A stretch of 64,000 bases of DNA from contig NZ_FTNN01000001.1 in the NCBI RefSeq assembly GCF_900156405.1, positions 62,001 through 126,000 on the forward strand. The letters run 5' to 3'. Below, piece by piece: positions 28,812 to 37,180 of the stretch. Position 1 is the stretch's first letter, and every line of letters starts with the position of its first letter. This DNA is from Shewanella morhuae (GTDB lineage: Bacteria > Pseudomonadota > Gammaproteobacteria > Enterobacterales > Shewanellaceae). The position numbers and the translations under genes are program-made. The notes beneath the pieces were generated by a model. The model did no database searches and had not been told where the DNA came from. It saw only the letters and a list, made by a program, of their open reading frames with translations.

Positions 28812-30731
28812 ATGGGTAAAATTATTGGTATCGATTTAGGCACAACAAACTCTTGTGTTGCAGTCCTCGATGGCGGCAAAGCACGTGTTATTGAAAATGC
28901 TGAAGGCGAGCGCACAACACCGTCAATCATCGCTTATACAGACGATGAAATTATTGTTGGTTCGCCAGCAAAGCGTCAGGCTGTGACTAACCCAACTAAC
29001 ACATTCTTCGCGATTAAGCGTTTGATCGGTCGTCGTTTTAAAGATGATGAAGTTCAACGTGACGTGAACATCATGCCATTCAAAATCATTGCAGCCGACA
29101 ACGGTGATGCATGGGTTGAATCGCGTGGTAATAAAATGGCACCACCACAAGTGTCTGCTGAAATCTTGAAAAAGATGAAGAAAACAGCAGAAGACTTTTT
29201 AGGTGAAGAAGTAACAGAAGCAGTTATTACTGTTCCTGCCTACTTTAACGATTCACAACGTCAAGCTACTAAAGATGCCGGTCGCATCGCAGGTCTTGAT
29301 GTTAAGCGTATTATCAACGAACCAACGGCAGCTGCATTAGCCTACGGTATCGATAAGAAGCAAGGCGACAACATTGTTGCGGTATACGACTTAGGTGGTG
29401 GTACGTTCGATATCTCTATCATCGAAATCGATAGCAACGATGGTGACCAAACATTTGAAGTATTGGCAACTAACGGTGATACCCACTTAGGTGGTGAAGA
29501 CTTTGACAACCGTTTGATCAACTACTTAGCTGATGAATTCAAGAAAGAACAAGGTCTTGATCTGCGTAAAGATGCCTTGGCAATGCAACGTCTGAAAGAA
29601 GCGGCTGAGAAAGCGAAAATTGAGCTTTCAAGCACAAATCACACAGAAGTTAACTTGCCATACATTACAGCAGACGCAACTGGTCCTAAGCATTTAGTGA
29701 TTAAAATCACTCGTGCTAAGTTAGAAGCACTGGTTGAAGACATGATTATGCGCACATTAGAGCCATTAAAAGTTGCCTTGGCTGACGCTGATTTATCAGT
29801 ATCAGACATCAACGAAGTGATTCTTGTGGGTGGTCAAACACGTATGCCTAAGGTTCAAGAAGTAGTAACAAACTTCTTCGGTAAAGAACCTCGTAAAGAC
29901 GTGAACCCAGACGAAGCCGTTGCCGTAGGTGCTGCGATTCAAGCCGGTGTTCTGTCGGGCGAAGTGAAAGACGTATTACTGTTAGACGTAACACCACTGT
30001 CTTTGGGTATTGAAACCATGGGCAGCGTAATGACCAAGCTGATTGAGAAAAACACCACTATTCCTACTAAGGCGCAGCAAGTGTTCTCAACAGCCGATGA
30101 CAACCAAAGTGCAGTGACAATTCACGTACTGCAAGGTGAGCGTAAGCAAGCGAGCGCGAACAAGTCATTAGGTCAGTTTAATTTAGATGGTATTGAGCCT
30201 GCACCACGCGGCCAGCCACAAATTGAAGTGATGTTCGATATCGACGCCGACGGTATTTTACATGTGTCTGCGACAGACAAGAAAACCGGCAAGAAACAAA
30301 ACATCACCATCAAAGCCTCTTCTGGTTTAAGCGAAGAAGAAGTGGCACAAATGGTACGTGATGCTGAAGCTCACGCAGATGAAGACAAAAAGTTTGAAGA
30401 GTTAGTGCAAGCACGTAACCAAGCTGACGGCTTAGTCCACGGGACTAAGAAACAAGTAGAAGAAGCGGGCGATGCACTGCCAAGCGAAGATAAAGAGAAG
30501 ATCGAAGCTGCTATGGCTGCTGTTGACACTGCCATCAAAGGCAATGACAAAGAAGCCATTGAAAAGGCAACTCAAAACTTAATCGAAGCGTCTGCTAAGC
30601 TGATGGAAATTGCTCAAGCTAAGTCTCAAGCTCAAGGCGGCGACAATGCCGACGCGGGCAAACAGGCTAACGCTGCTGCCGATGATGTTGTCGATGCTGA
30701 ATTTGAAGAAGTGAAAGACGACAAGAAATAA
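28812..30731 (+). CDS. dnaK: Hsp70 chaperone DnaK
   Basis: A 639-aa ATP-driven chaperone, typical length. The N-terminal ATPase domain (1-385) opens with [21 protein letters not shown] and includes [12 protein letters not shown] and LVGGQTRMP. The linker (DVLLLDVTP) leads to the substrate-binding beta-sandwich and helical lid. The C-terminus ends in an acidic tail, [18 protein letters not shown] precedes the ATG. It is followed by dnaJ, with a hairpin in the gap, and preceded by a sigma-32 promoter. Confidence 0.98.
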   Translation: MGKIIGIDLGTTNSCVAVLDGGKARVIENAEGERTTPSIIAYTDDEIIVGSPAKRQAVTNPTNTFFAIKRLIGRRFKDDEVQRDVNIMPFKIIAADNGDAWVESRGNKMAPPQVSAEILKKMKKTAEDFLGEEVTEAVITVPAYFNDSQRQATKDAGRIAGLDVKRIINEPTAAALAYGIDKKQGDNIVAVYDLGGGTFDISIIEIDSNDGDQTFEVLATNGDTHLGGEDFDNRLINYLADEFKKEQGLDLRKDALAMQRLKEAAEKAKIELSSTNHTEVNLPYITADATGPKHLVIKITRAKLEALVEDMIMRTLEPLKVALADADLSVSDINEVILVGGQTRMPKVQEVVTNFFGKEPRKDVNPDEAVAVGAAIQAGVLSGEVKDVLLLDVTPLSLGIETMGSVMTKLIEKNTTIPTKAQQVFSTADDNQSAVTIHVLQGERKQASANKSLGQFNLDGIEPAPRGQPQIEVMFDIDADGILHVSATDKKTGKKQNITIKASSGLSEEEVAQMVRDAEAHADEDKKFEELVQARNQADGLVHGTKKQVEEAGDALPSEDKEKIEAAMAAVDTAIKGNDKEAIEKATQNLIEASAKLMEIAQAKSQAQGGDNADAGKQANAAADDVVDAEFEEVKDDKK

Positions 30732-30780
30732 TGATTTGTTCTCAATCAAATCGATTGATTTCAAATAGTTAATTTCTAGG

Positions 30781-30810
30781 CGGGCGTTACGGGGCAACCC
30801 TAACGCCCGT
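30781..30810 (+). terminator. hairpin between dnaK and dnaJ
   Basis: A 9-bp stem CGGGCGTTA / TAACGCCCG with only TTTGTT after it. It is a probable partial terminator or RNA-processing site setting a lower level of dnaJ than dnaK. Confidence 0.6.
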
Positions 30811-30840
30811 TTGTTCAACTTAAGCCAGAAGCATGAGATT

Positions 30841-31977
30841 ATGTCAAAGCGAGATTATTACGAAGTATTAGGTGTCAGTCGTGACACCAGCGAACGTGAA
30901 ATTAAAAAGGCCTACAAACGTCTGGCCATGAAGTTTCACCCAGATCGCAACCCAGGTGACAAAACCGCAGAAGCTAGCTTTAAAGAAATTAAAGAAGCTT
31001 ACGAGATCCTAACCGACGCCGACAAAAAAGCGGCTTATGACCAGTTTGGTCATGCAGGTGTCGATCCTAATCGCGGTGGCGGTGGTTACGGTGGTGGACA
31101 GGGCGATTTCGGTGATATCTTCGGTGATGTCTTTGGCGATATTTTCGGCGGTGGACGTCGTGGTGGCGGTCAACGTCAAGCGGCCCGAGGCTCAGATTTA
31201 CGTTACAACCTCGAATTATCACTGGAAGAAGCGGTTAAAGGTTTCACCAAAGAATTACGTATTCCCACACTGGCAAGTTGTGATCTGTGTGACGGCAGCG
31301 GCGCTAAAAAAGGCACCTCTGCAACCACTTGTGGCACCTGTCATGGCCAAGGCCAAGTACAAATGCGTCAAGGATTCTTTGCCGTACAACAAGCTTGTCC
31401 AACCTGTCATGGTCGCGGCAAGATCATCAAAGATCCTTGTACCAAGTGCCATGGCGATGGCCGTGTTGAAAAGAGCAAGACCTTATCAGTTAAAATCCCA
31501 GCTGGCGTCGATACGGGTGACCGTATTCGTTTAGCCGGTGAAGGCGAAGCAGGTGAGTTTGGTGCGCCTCCAGGGGATTTATACGTTCAGGTCAGTGTGC
31601 GTGAGCATGCGATTTTCGTCCGTGATGGTAACAACCTCTACTGCGAAGTGCCGATATCTTTCAGTAAAGCGGCCCTAGGCGGTGAGATTGAAGTACCAAC
31701 ACTGGATGGTAAAGTGAGCCTTAAAATCCCAGCCGAAACGCAAACGGGTCGTATGTTCCGTTTACGTGGCAAAGGGGTTAAATCGGTTCGTAGCCATGCT
31801 GTTGGCGACTTGCTCTGCAAAGTGGTCATGGAAACGCCAGTTAGCTTAAACGAACGTCAAAAAGAACTGTTACGCGAATTTGAAGCCACCCTAACGGGTG
31901 AGTCAAGAAAGCACAGCCCAAAGGCTGAAGGTTTTTTTGATGGCGTGAAGAAGTTTTTTCAAGACTTGAATAGCTAA
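30841..31977 (+). CDS. dnaJ: Hsp40 co-chaperone DnaJ
   Basis: A 378-aa DnaJ. It has an N-terminal J domain with HPD (in FHPDRNPGD), a Gly/Phe-rich linker (about 75-110) and a zinc-binding domain with four CxxCxGxG repeats: [24 protein letters not shown] and CTKCHGDG. The C-terminal substrate domains follow. I use the ATG at 30841 ([12 protein letters not shown]), which matches the family. The upstream in-frame ATG would start inside the hairpin region. Confidence 0.97.
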   Translation: MSKRDYYEVLGVSRDTSEREIKKAYKRLAMKFHPDRNPGDKTAEASFKEIKEAYEILTDADKKAAYDQFGHAGVDPNRGGGGYGGGQGDFGDIFGDVFGDIFGGGRRGGGQRQAARGSDLRYNLELSLEEAVKGFTKELRIPTLASCDLCDGSGAKKGTSATTCGTCHGQGQVQMRQGFFAVQQACPTCHGRGKIIKDPCTKCHGDGRVEKSKTLSVKIPAGVDTGDRIRLAGEGEAGEFGAPPGDLYVQVSVREHAIFVRDGNNLYCEVPISFSKAALGGEIEVPTLDGKVSLKIPAETQTGRMFRLRGKGVKSVRSHAVGDLLCKVVMETPVSLNERQKELLREFEATLTGESRKHSPKAEGFFDGVKKFFQDLNS

Positions 31978-32023
31978 CTTGGTCTAGTGGCGCAGCTGTT
32001 ATGTTAGTAGCGCTAGATGAATA

Positions 32024-32057
32024 AAGCCCCGCAGTGTTTAACACCGCGGGGCTTTTT
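32024..32057 (+). terminator. intrinsic terminator after dnaJ
   Basis: Stem AAGCCCCGC / GCGGGGCTT followed by a T-run. Confidence 0.92.
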
Positions 32058-32107
32058 TATGTTCGATTGAATACTCAGATTTTCAGAGAGTAGTGCGCAG
32101 TAACCGA

Positions 32108-32205
32108 TTAAGCACTGTCATTCCAGTGACTCGCCATTAACTCGTCCCTGAGGGCTCGACGACGGCATCCATGCCGCCAACGGTCACTTCCATGACAGTG
32201 CTTAA
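32108..32205. repeat. 98-bp hairpin-rich element, candidate dispersed repeat
   Basis: Its ends are a near-perfect inverted repeat: 14 bp beginning TTAAGCACTGTCA, a 3-nt TCC/TCC mismatch, then AGTGAC / GTCACT. Inside are two more stems, TCGTC / GACGA (enclosing CCC-TGA-GGG) and CGGCAT-CC-ATGCCG. It encodes no protein. Size and architecture resemble dispersed intergenic palindromic elements; copy number elsewhere cannot be seen here. Confidence 0.5.
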
Positions 32206-32454
32206 CGCCTATTAAGTCCTTCGTATATTTGATAATCTGTAAGGTTGCCGATTTCATTCGCCTAGTGGCAACTAGGAAGTTTAGGCAAAAAGTTATGCCT
32301 GTCCGATCCTTTTCTTGTAGGTGGCTCAGGTGGCAGTGGTGGTATCACCTTTTCAGGTGATCCAAATTATCATAGAAATCAAAACTAAAAGTTTTTAGTA
32401 TTAACTTCAGTCTGCTAGAGTAGACTGAAGTTAGCCTCTGTCGAGGTATAGGTT

Positions 32455-32730
32455 ATGACAATATTAAAACATTGCCCGTGTTGTAAGAAGACAATTTCAT
32501 TATTAAAATTAGTTCTTAGTAGAGAAGGAAAGTGTTATCACTGTGGAGAGTCATTTGATTTCTCATGTAATTATCAATTACTGGCATTTGCATCCTTCAT
32601 GTATGCTGCCACATATAAGATATTGTTCATAAATCAAATGTCTAGCATTTTTATAAATATCTCTTTAATAGTATTGCCAATATTGTTACTTGTTTATTTA
32701 TTTATACGAATTGATGAAATCAGGAATTAA
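32455..32730 (+). CDS. small zinc-ribbon membrane protein, unknown function
   Basis: A 91-aa protein. Residues 1-35 carry CPCC (8-11) and CYHCG (27-31), an apparent zinc-ribbon made of two CxxC knuckles. Two hydrophobic helices follow (about 42-58 and 64-84), and the tail is RIDEIRN. GAGGTATAGG precedes the ATG at good spacing, so translation is likely. Base composition is clearly AT-richer than its neighbours, and it sits beside a transposase remnant and repeats, suggesting recent acquisition. An inverted repeat (32407-32432, CTTCAGTCT / AGACTGAAG) lies just upstream and may be an operator or the end of the previous unit. I recognise no family. Confidence 0.6.
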   Translation: MTILKHCPCCKKTISLLKLVLSREGKCYHCGESFDFSCNYQLLAFASFMYAATYKILFINQMSSIFINISLIVLPILLLVYLFIRIDEIRN

Positions 32731-32842
32731 ATTACTTATTAAATTACTTATTAAATTTATATGTACTTAATGATTTATAAATCCAGATATGATAATTGGT
32801 TCACTTTTTTGAAATCTTTTATTTAAGTCTGATACTTTATGA

Positions 32843-32974
32843 TGGTGCAACCATCTGAGTCAGCAAACGGGCATTCCGTTTCATTTTGCCGATTATCTTG
32901 AACTTATCGATTGGACGGGCCGAGCCATTCGCCTCGATAAAAAAGTTAAGCTTCCAAAACTCCTTAATGGCTAA
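32843..32974 (+). pseudogene. transposase remnant (C-terminal fragment, IS200-like/Y1 type)
   Basis: A 43-residue open stretch between stop codons, with no start codon. The core GIPFHFADYLELIDWTGRAI resembles the C-terminal end of the Y1-type transposases common in Shewanella. The usual end of that domain is replaced by KLPKLLNG and a stop lying within the 22-bp inverted repeat. It cannot be functional. The family call is from memory of the motif. Confidence 0.6.
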
Positions 32975-33219
32975 ATTTGCCCAACGCGGTTAAAACGTCA
33001 ATTTAGCCGAATTTTATAAGGTTCAGAATGTATACAATTTAATAGAGTAATTTATCACCTATCAAAACTACTATTATAAGTCGGTTATCAAAATCTCTAA
33101 GGAGATTATGGCAAAATTTTAATGTTTAGGTTTAAGGTGTATTTGATATTGAAAACAAGTTGTTACCTCATGCATAAATCTAACTTTACACTTTTAGCGC
33201 GTTGGGCAAATTTAGCCAT
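32967..33219. repeat. perfect 22-bp inverted repeats flanking a 209-bp AT-rich segment
   Basis: 32967-32988 (starting ATGGCTAAATTTGCCC) and 33198-33219 are exact reverse complements. The enclosed 209 bp are AT-rich and contain no gene. The arms supply the stop codons of the transposase fragment on the left and of the antitoxin fragment on the right, both reading GGC TAA. Candidate explanations are a small non-autonomous element (MITE), ends of a lost insertion sequence, or a duplicated recombination site. GCCCAAC and GTTGGGC within the arms also fit the core-site pattern RYYYAAC / GTTRRRY of integron attC sites, but the spacing is too long for a normal attC. Confidence 0.65.
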
Positions 33220-33523
33220 CTACGGCATTGAGTAACTTACTCACATTACTTTTTGAACCTAATTCAGGAAGATCTGCAACACCCAGACGATACTGAGACA
33301 TAAGCGTTTTCAATACAGCTATACCACTGTCCATTTCGGCAATGGCAGCATTAAATTCAGCAAATTCATCAGCCTGTTCTTCCCATAGCTCAATACTAAG
33401 TGACAACATCTCAATCAAAAACTTGTTCGAGTCATAGTCATCAACTAGGTTGTCCATTAATGCCAATGCCTGCTCGTAGTCGTCCTGAGTTTCAATGTGA
33501 GCGAGGTATGGCACTTTGGCCAA
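33212..33523 (-). pseudogene. truncated HigA-type antitoxin
   Basis: A 103-codon frame. Residues 8-60 (HIETQDDYEQALALMDNL, then an acidic helical stretch) look like the N-terminal part of HigA-family antitoxins, followed by the start of the helix-turn-helix (LPELGSKSNVSKLLN). The HTH breaks off at LLN and is followed by AVDG and a stop inside the inverted repeat, so the DNA-binding domain is incomplete. The start is a TTG; the same frame stays open upstream for 26 more codons without an ATG. No HigB toxin gene is present on either side. It is likely a remnant; a residual toxin-binding role is conceivable but not shown. Confidence 0.6.
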
Positions 33524-33590
33524 TGCTTCTCTAATTTCAATACTGTAGTGGCATAGTGATGAGGAATCTTCTGATTTGTAGTGGCATGAC

Positions 33591-35855
33591 TCAATTAGCG
33601 CTCATTTTCTTGGCGAACCAATGCGTGGGAGTTTGCATTCTAAAGGTTTTAAGCCATAGATTTGCTGGAGCGGGTTTACCGAATAGATAGCCTTGAAACT
33701 GTTCGCATCCTAGTGCAGTGAGTTGCAATAACTGAGCTTCGGTTTCGATACCTTCGGCAATCACGTTGAGTTTTAAGCTCTTGGCTAACAGGATAGCCGC
33801 TTTGACAATTTGGGTGTGGCGTTCGCTAATGCCCATTTGACTGACAAATAAACGATCGATTTTAATCGTGTCGGCACTAATATCGATTAATTGACTTAAT
33901 GATGCATGGCCAGTGCCAAAATCGTCAATGGCGATAGAAACCCCCATGCGAGCTAAGGTATTTAGGCGCCTTCCCGTTTCTTTATGGGTTGAAAATACTG
34001 AGGTTTCAGTAATTTCAATTTCTAATAATGGAATGAGTTCTGGATGATTCATATAGGTTTGGATCAACACTTTAAAGAAGCGATCCGACAGAATATCCTG
34101 CCCTGATAAGTTGAAGGCAATCCTGACTAGTGGCACGTTTTCCGGCCAAGAACGGATCAACTGAAGTAATTGCCTGAAGACTTTTATCGCAAAAATAGCC
34201 TGTAATTGAGATGACTCTATGATGGGGATAAACGTATTCGGCATAATCATAGTGCCGTTTTCATCGAACATTCTTGCCAGCGCTTCAAAGCTAATAATGT
34301 GGCCATCGGCCATCACTTTGGGCTGCAGCCACATTTCAAGGCGATTATGTTTCAGCGCATCCCGAACTCTGGCTTTCTGCGATGATGCTTCGAGAAGGTT
34401 ATTAATCAAACTAATGTAGTACACCATGACTGGGTTAGCTTGGGTGGTTTGTTTAATGGCAATTAAGCATTGCTCTGCGGCTTGCTGTGGTGAGGCTTTA
34501 TTACCCGAGCTGCAACCGACTCGGCACTCGAGATTAAATTCAATTTGCTGTTCTTGCTTAAGCTGCAGGTTTGTTGGAATACGCTTTCGTAATTGTAGCG
34601 CTAGGTTTTCGGGGGAAATCAGCGGCAGACTGGTAAACTCAAGTGCAAACGACGCGCCCCTAAACCGATATATTTTTGCTTGATGCCCAAAGCGATTTTT
34701 GAGTTCGACCGCAAAGGCTTTTAGGATAGCATCCCCGTAATTCATGCCAAAGGCAGCATTGATTTGACTCAGATTATCAATTTTGACTATGGCAACGCTC
34801 ATGTCCAAATGGATCATACTTGGAGCTGGGTTATACCAGTGATTCTCGTTTGGTAATCCGGTCACTAAATCATAGAAATGTGTGCTGATATGGTGCTTTT
34901 TAAGTCGGCTCAGTTCAATCGCATGGTTTGCTTGTTCTGTGACATCGTGGCAGTGGAACAACAAAGTATCATGGTGCGATAAGGAGGCTTTCTGCAGTAG
35001 ATATTTAATACTGTTATTGTTTTTTAAATGAGTCGGAAACGAGGCCGCCAGTAAATTTGTGCTGGTGTCTTCGGTAAGTTCAAAAATGTCACATAGGCGA
35101 GTGCGGTTGAGTGTGACCTCTCCGGCGATTTCTTTGGCCGCATTATTCAAGTTGATAATCACTCCGGCCTCATTGCAAAAGAAGGAAGCGGTACCATTGT
35201 TTTCAAATATTTCAGCATATTGTTCTAAGGTACGTTGCAGATCATTTTGATGCTGGATCATTTTCTGCGCATGGACTTTCTGGGTTTTTAGCAGGCGCAT
35301 CGCCGATAAGGGAATGCAGATATTAAAAAAGACAAAAAGCAAGCCATTCAAATAAGCATGGGTCGCAGGCAGGCTGATATCAATATCAATAATAGGGGGA
35401 ATATTTTGGTTACGCAGTAGCAGTAAAAAAGGCAATACATTAAAAAACATCATAATAACGGCCACTTTTCTGCCAAATAGAAAAAGTGCCATTAAGGGCA
35501 AGGTATATAAGAAAGTAATCCCTGCCTGCGATAAGTTAAAGTCAGGGATAAACAAGAGTATAGAAATGCAGGCGGCAATCACCATGGCCAGTAGGCTGAT
35601 TGAGCTGACGAATAAATATTTGCGCGTAAACCATAAAGTTAATATCAGTACGGTTAAAAAACTGACCGTAATGCTGATAATAAAAACGAGGTTTAACTCA
35701 TACGCAATTAAAGAGCTATGCAGCACTATGCTAGCGGTCAAAATCGCGCCACTGAGCAGAATAATCCGCAATAAGCTAGTTTTTAATATTGTTCTATCAG
35801 GATTTAAAATGTCTTGATCCCTGATAAGCAAAAAACTTTTCAGCCATTGAAGCAA
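33591..35855 (-). CDS. membrane-bound GGDEF/EAL protein, probable c-di-GMP phosphodiesterase
   Basis: A 754-aa protein. It has a membrane sensor of about six hydrophobic helices (30-190), a coiled linker (190-212), a PAS-like segment (212-310), a GGDEF domain (325-480) and an EAL domain (490-740). The GGDEF signature is degenerate: RGASF at 399-403 replaces GGDEF, so cyclase activity is unlikely. The EAL domain keeps E524 (EAL), N582, E614, D644/D645 (IDDFGTG), K665, E701 (EGIET) and Q721, the set needed to hydrolyse c-di-GMP. The start is TTG, with AAGGA about 11 nt upstream; no better start exists near it. The role is probably control of biofilm or motility; the signal sensed is unknown. 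Confidence 0.85.
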   Translation of the reverse strand: MLQWLKSFLLIRDQDILNPDRTILKTSLLRIILLSGAILTASIVLHSSLIAYELNLVFIISITVSFLTVLILTLWFTRKYLFVSSISLLAMVIAACISILLFIPDFNLSQAGITFLYTLPLMALFLFGRKVAVIMMFFNVLPFLLLLRNQNIPPIIDIDISLPATHAYLNGLLFVFFNICIPLSAMRLLKTQKVHAQKMIQHQNDLQRTLEQYAEIFENNGTASFFCNEAGVIINLNNAAKEIAGEVTLNRTRLCDIFELTEDTSTNLLAASFPTHLKNNNSIKYLLQKASLSHHDTLLFHCHDVTEQANHAIELSRLKKHHISTHFYDLVTGLPNENHWYNPAPSMIHLDMSVAIVKIDNLSQINAAFGMNYGDAILKAFAVELKNRFGHQAKIYRFRGASFALEFTSLPLISPENLALQLRKRIPTNLQLKQEQQIEFNLECRVGCSSGNKASPQQAAEQCLIAIKQTTQANPVMVYYISLINNLLEASSQKARVRDALKHNRLEMWLQPKVMADGHIISFEALARMFDENGTMIMPNTFIPIIESSQLQAIFAIKVFRQLLQLIRSWPENVPLVRIAFNLSGQDILSDRFFKVLIQTYMNHPELIPLLEIEITETSVFSTHKETGRRLNTLARMGVSIAIDDFGTGHASLSQLIDISADTIKIDRLFVSQMGISERHTQIVKAAILLAKSLKLNVIAEGIETEAQLLQLTALGCEQFQGYLFGKPAPANLWLKTFRMQTPTHWFAKKMSAN

Positions 35856-36694
35856 AAAGAGTCCTTATTCCATACGGAAGTCATGCCTGTTACTTAGTGC
35901 ATAACTTATATCATAATTCACTCAATCGTCATACTAATAGATAAATGCATCTATACATCAGTTGGTTATGGTTTTCAGTCTGTTTGAATTATTGGGAATA
36001 TACTGCGAGTAATTGACTAAAGCTGCGAGTTGCTGGCAGATGTAGTTTGATAACGAGCATATTCATAATCCAGATTTTTAGGCACAATAACTTTCCTTTG
36101 TATTAGGGGGCTGACACTCAATGGAACAAAACTCACGGTAAGAGGTTTTTATGCCGGAAAAGCTTAATAAACTAGAGGAGTTACTCCCTAATATAGTGGC
36201 TAACTGAATTCAGCCACTATTAGAAAAATAATTGCATAGGTTAGTGTTCATCTAGATCAAAATTATTCATCATGAGATGAAGAGTTGAGACAGGCATAAC
36301 TCTTTTTGGAGGCTAGATACCTCCGGTTACCCGATTAGCATATTAACTTGTACTACAAAATAAATGGGACAAACACATTAATAAAAGATAGGACAGGTTG
36401 AACTCTTTTGGGATTAACAGCCAACACTGCAACTTCAAGAGTTCACCTTCCCTGCAAAGTTGCTGAAGGGCGTTGAGGAAAATCGCGTTAGCGATTTTTG
36501 AATAAGCACGAAGCAAGTAGTCAATGCATGTAACTTTGCTAGGGCGTCTTGGATAATCCAAGGAGGATAGGGCGAGCGTCCTCCTTGGTCGATTCTCTAA
36601 TAAAAATCAGGGGGCGAAGCGCCACGACCTTGATATGGATTTCGACTTTGATTTCGATTCAAAAATCCAAACGAAGTTTGGAAACCTAAGAGTT
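35856..36694. other. 840-bp palindrome-rich non-coding region
   Basis: No supported gene. Inverted repeats include 36192-36220 (AGTGGCT / AGCCACT), 36479-36498 (AAAATCGC-GTTA-GCGATTTT), 36558-36588 (CCAAGGAGGA / TCCTCCTTGG) and 36667-36683 (TCCAAAC / GTTTGGA). An 18-codon frame at 36151-36207 with AAGAGG upstream is noted but not called. The stretch at 36355-36420, with GGGACAAACAC and AGATAGGACAGG, may be the non-coding end of a lost mobile element; this is inference. Confidence 0.4.
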
Positions 36695-36973
36695 TTACTC
36701 TTCTGGAACTGTAAATGCCGCTTCTGCTTTCTCTAACTCTTGCTCGGTTTTAAGCTCAAATGCTTGCTGCTTTTTAAGCTTGGCTTCTTCTTCGAGTGCC
36801 GCTTCTCTTTGTTTAAATTCGTGTCTCTCTGGTTTAGTCAAAAACTTAAACGCGAGCTTGTTGCCCAGCACGTAGGCGACCACGTCTTCGCCTTTTACTC
36901 GGCGCTCATCAACACGTTGTGAAAAACGGGCGTTATCGCGGGCTTTACGTTCTGCGGCATTTAACTTACTCAT
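36695..36973 (-). CDS. small charged coiled-coil protein, unknown function
   Basis: A 92-aa protein, almost entirely Lys/Arg/Glu/Ala-rich. The N-terminus (MSKLNAAERKARDNARFSQR) is basic; the C-terminal half (50-90) is a predicted long helix, acidic at the end. AGAGACAAG precedes the ATG. It lies divergently upstream of the DEAD-box helicase gene, which may suggest an RNA-related role, but no family is recognised. Confidence 0.65.
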   Translation of the reverse strand: MSKLNAAERKARDNARFSQRVDERRVKGEDVVAYVLGNKLAFKFLTKPERHEFKQREAALEEEAKLKKQQAFELKTEQELEKAEAAFTVPEE

Positions 36974-37180
36974 AATCTTGTCTCTTCATTTAGTTAATCA
37001 CGGTAGTGTTCCACTACGTTCAGTTAAACAAATGAGTTGTGTTGCACATTCATAAAGCTGATTGGAGGGGATTCTACCATAAGCTAGCCCGAAATCAGCG
37101 GAGTAAAAGCCGAAACAATATTGGTATTCCCATTCGACACTGAGTAAACTTTCGCTCCCATGTGTTGATCCGGTGCTGTA

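Noticed and set aside
32967-33219. Integron attC site
   Set aside because: The arms contain RYYYAAC and GTTRRRY cores, but the 209-bp interior is not self-complementary, the arms extend into coding ends, and there is no integrase or further cassette.
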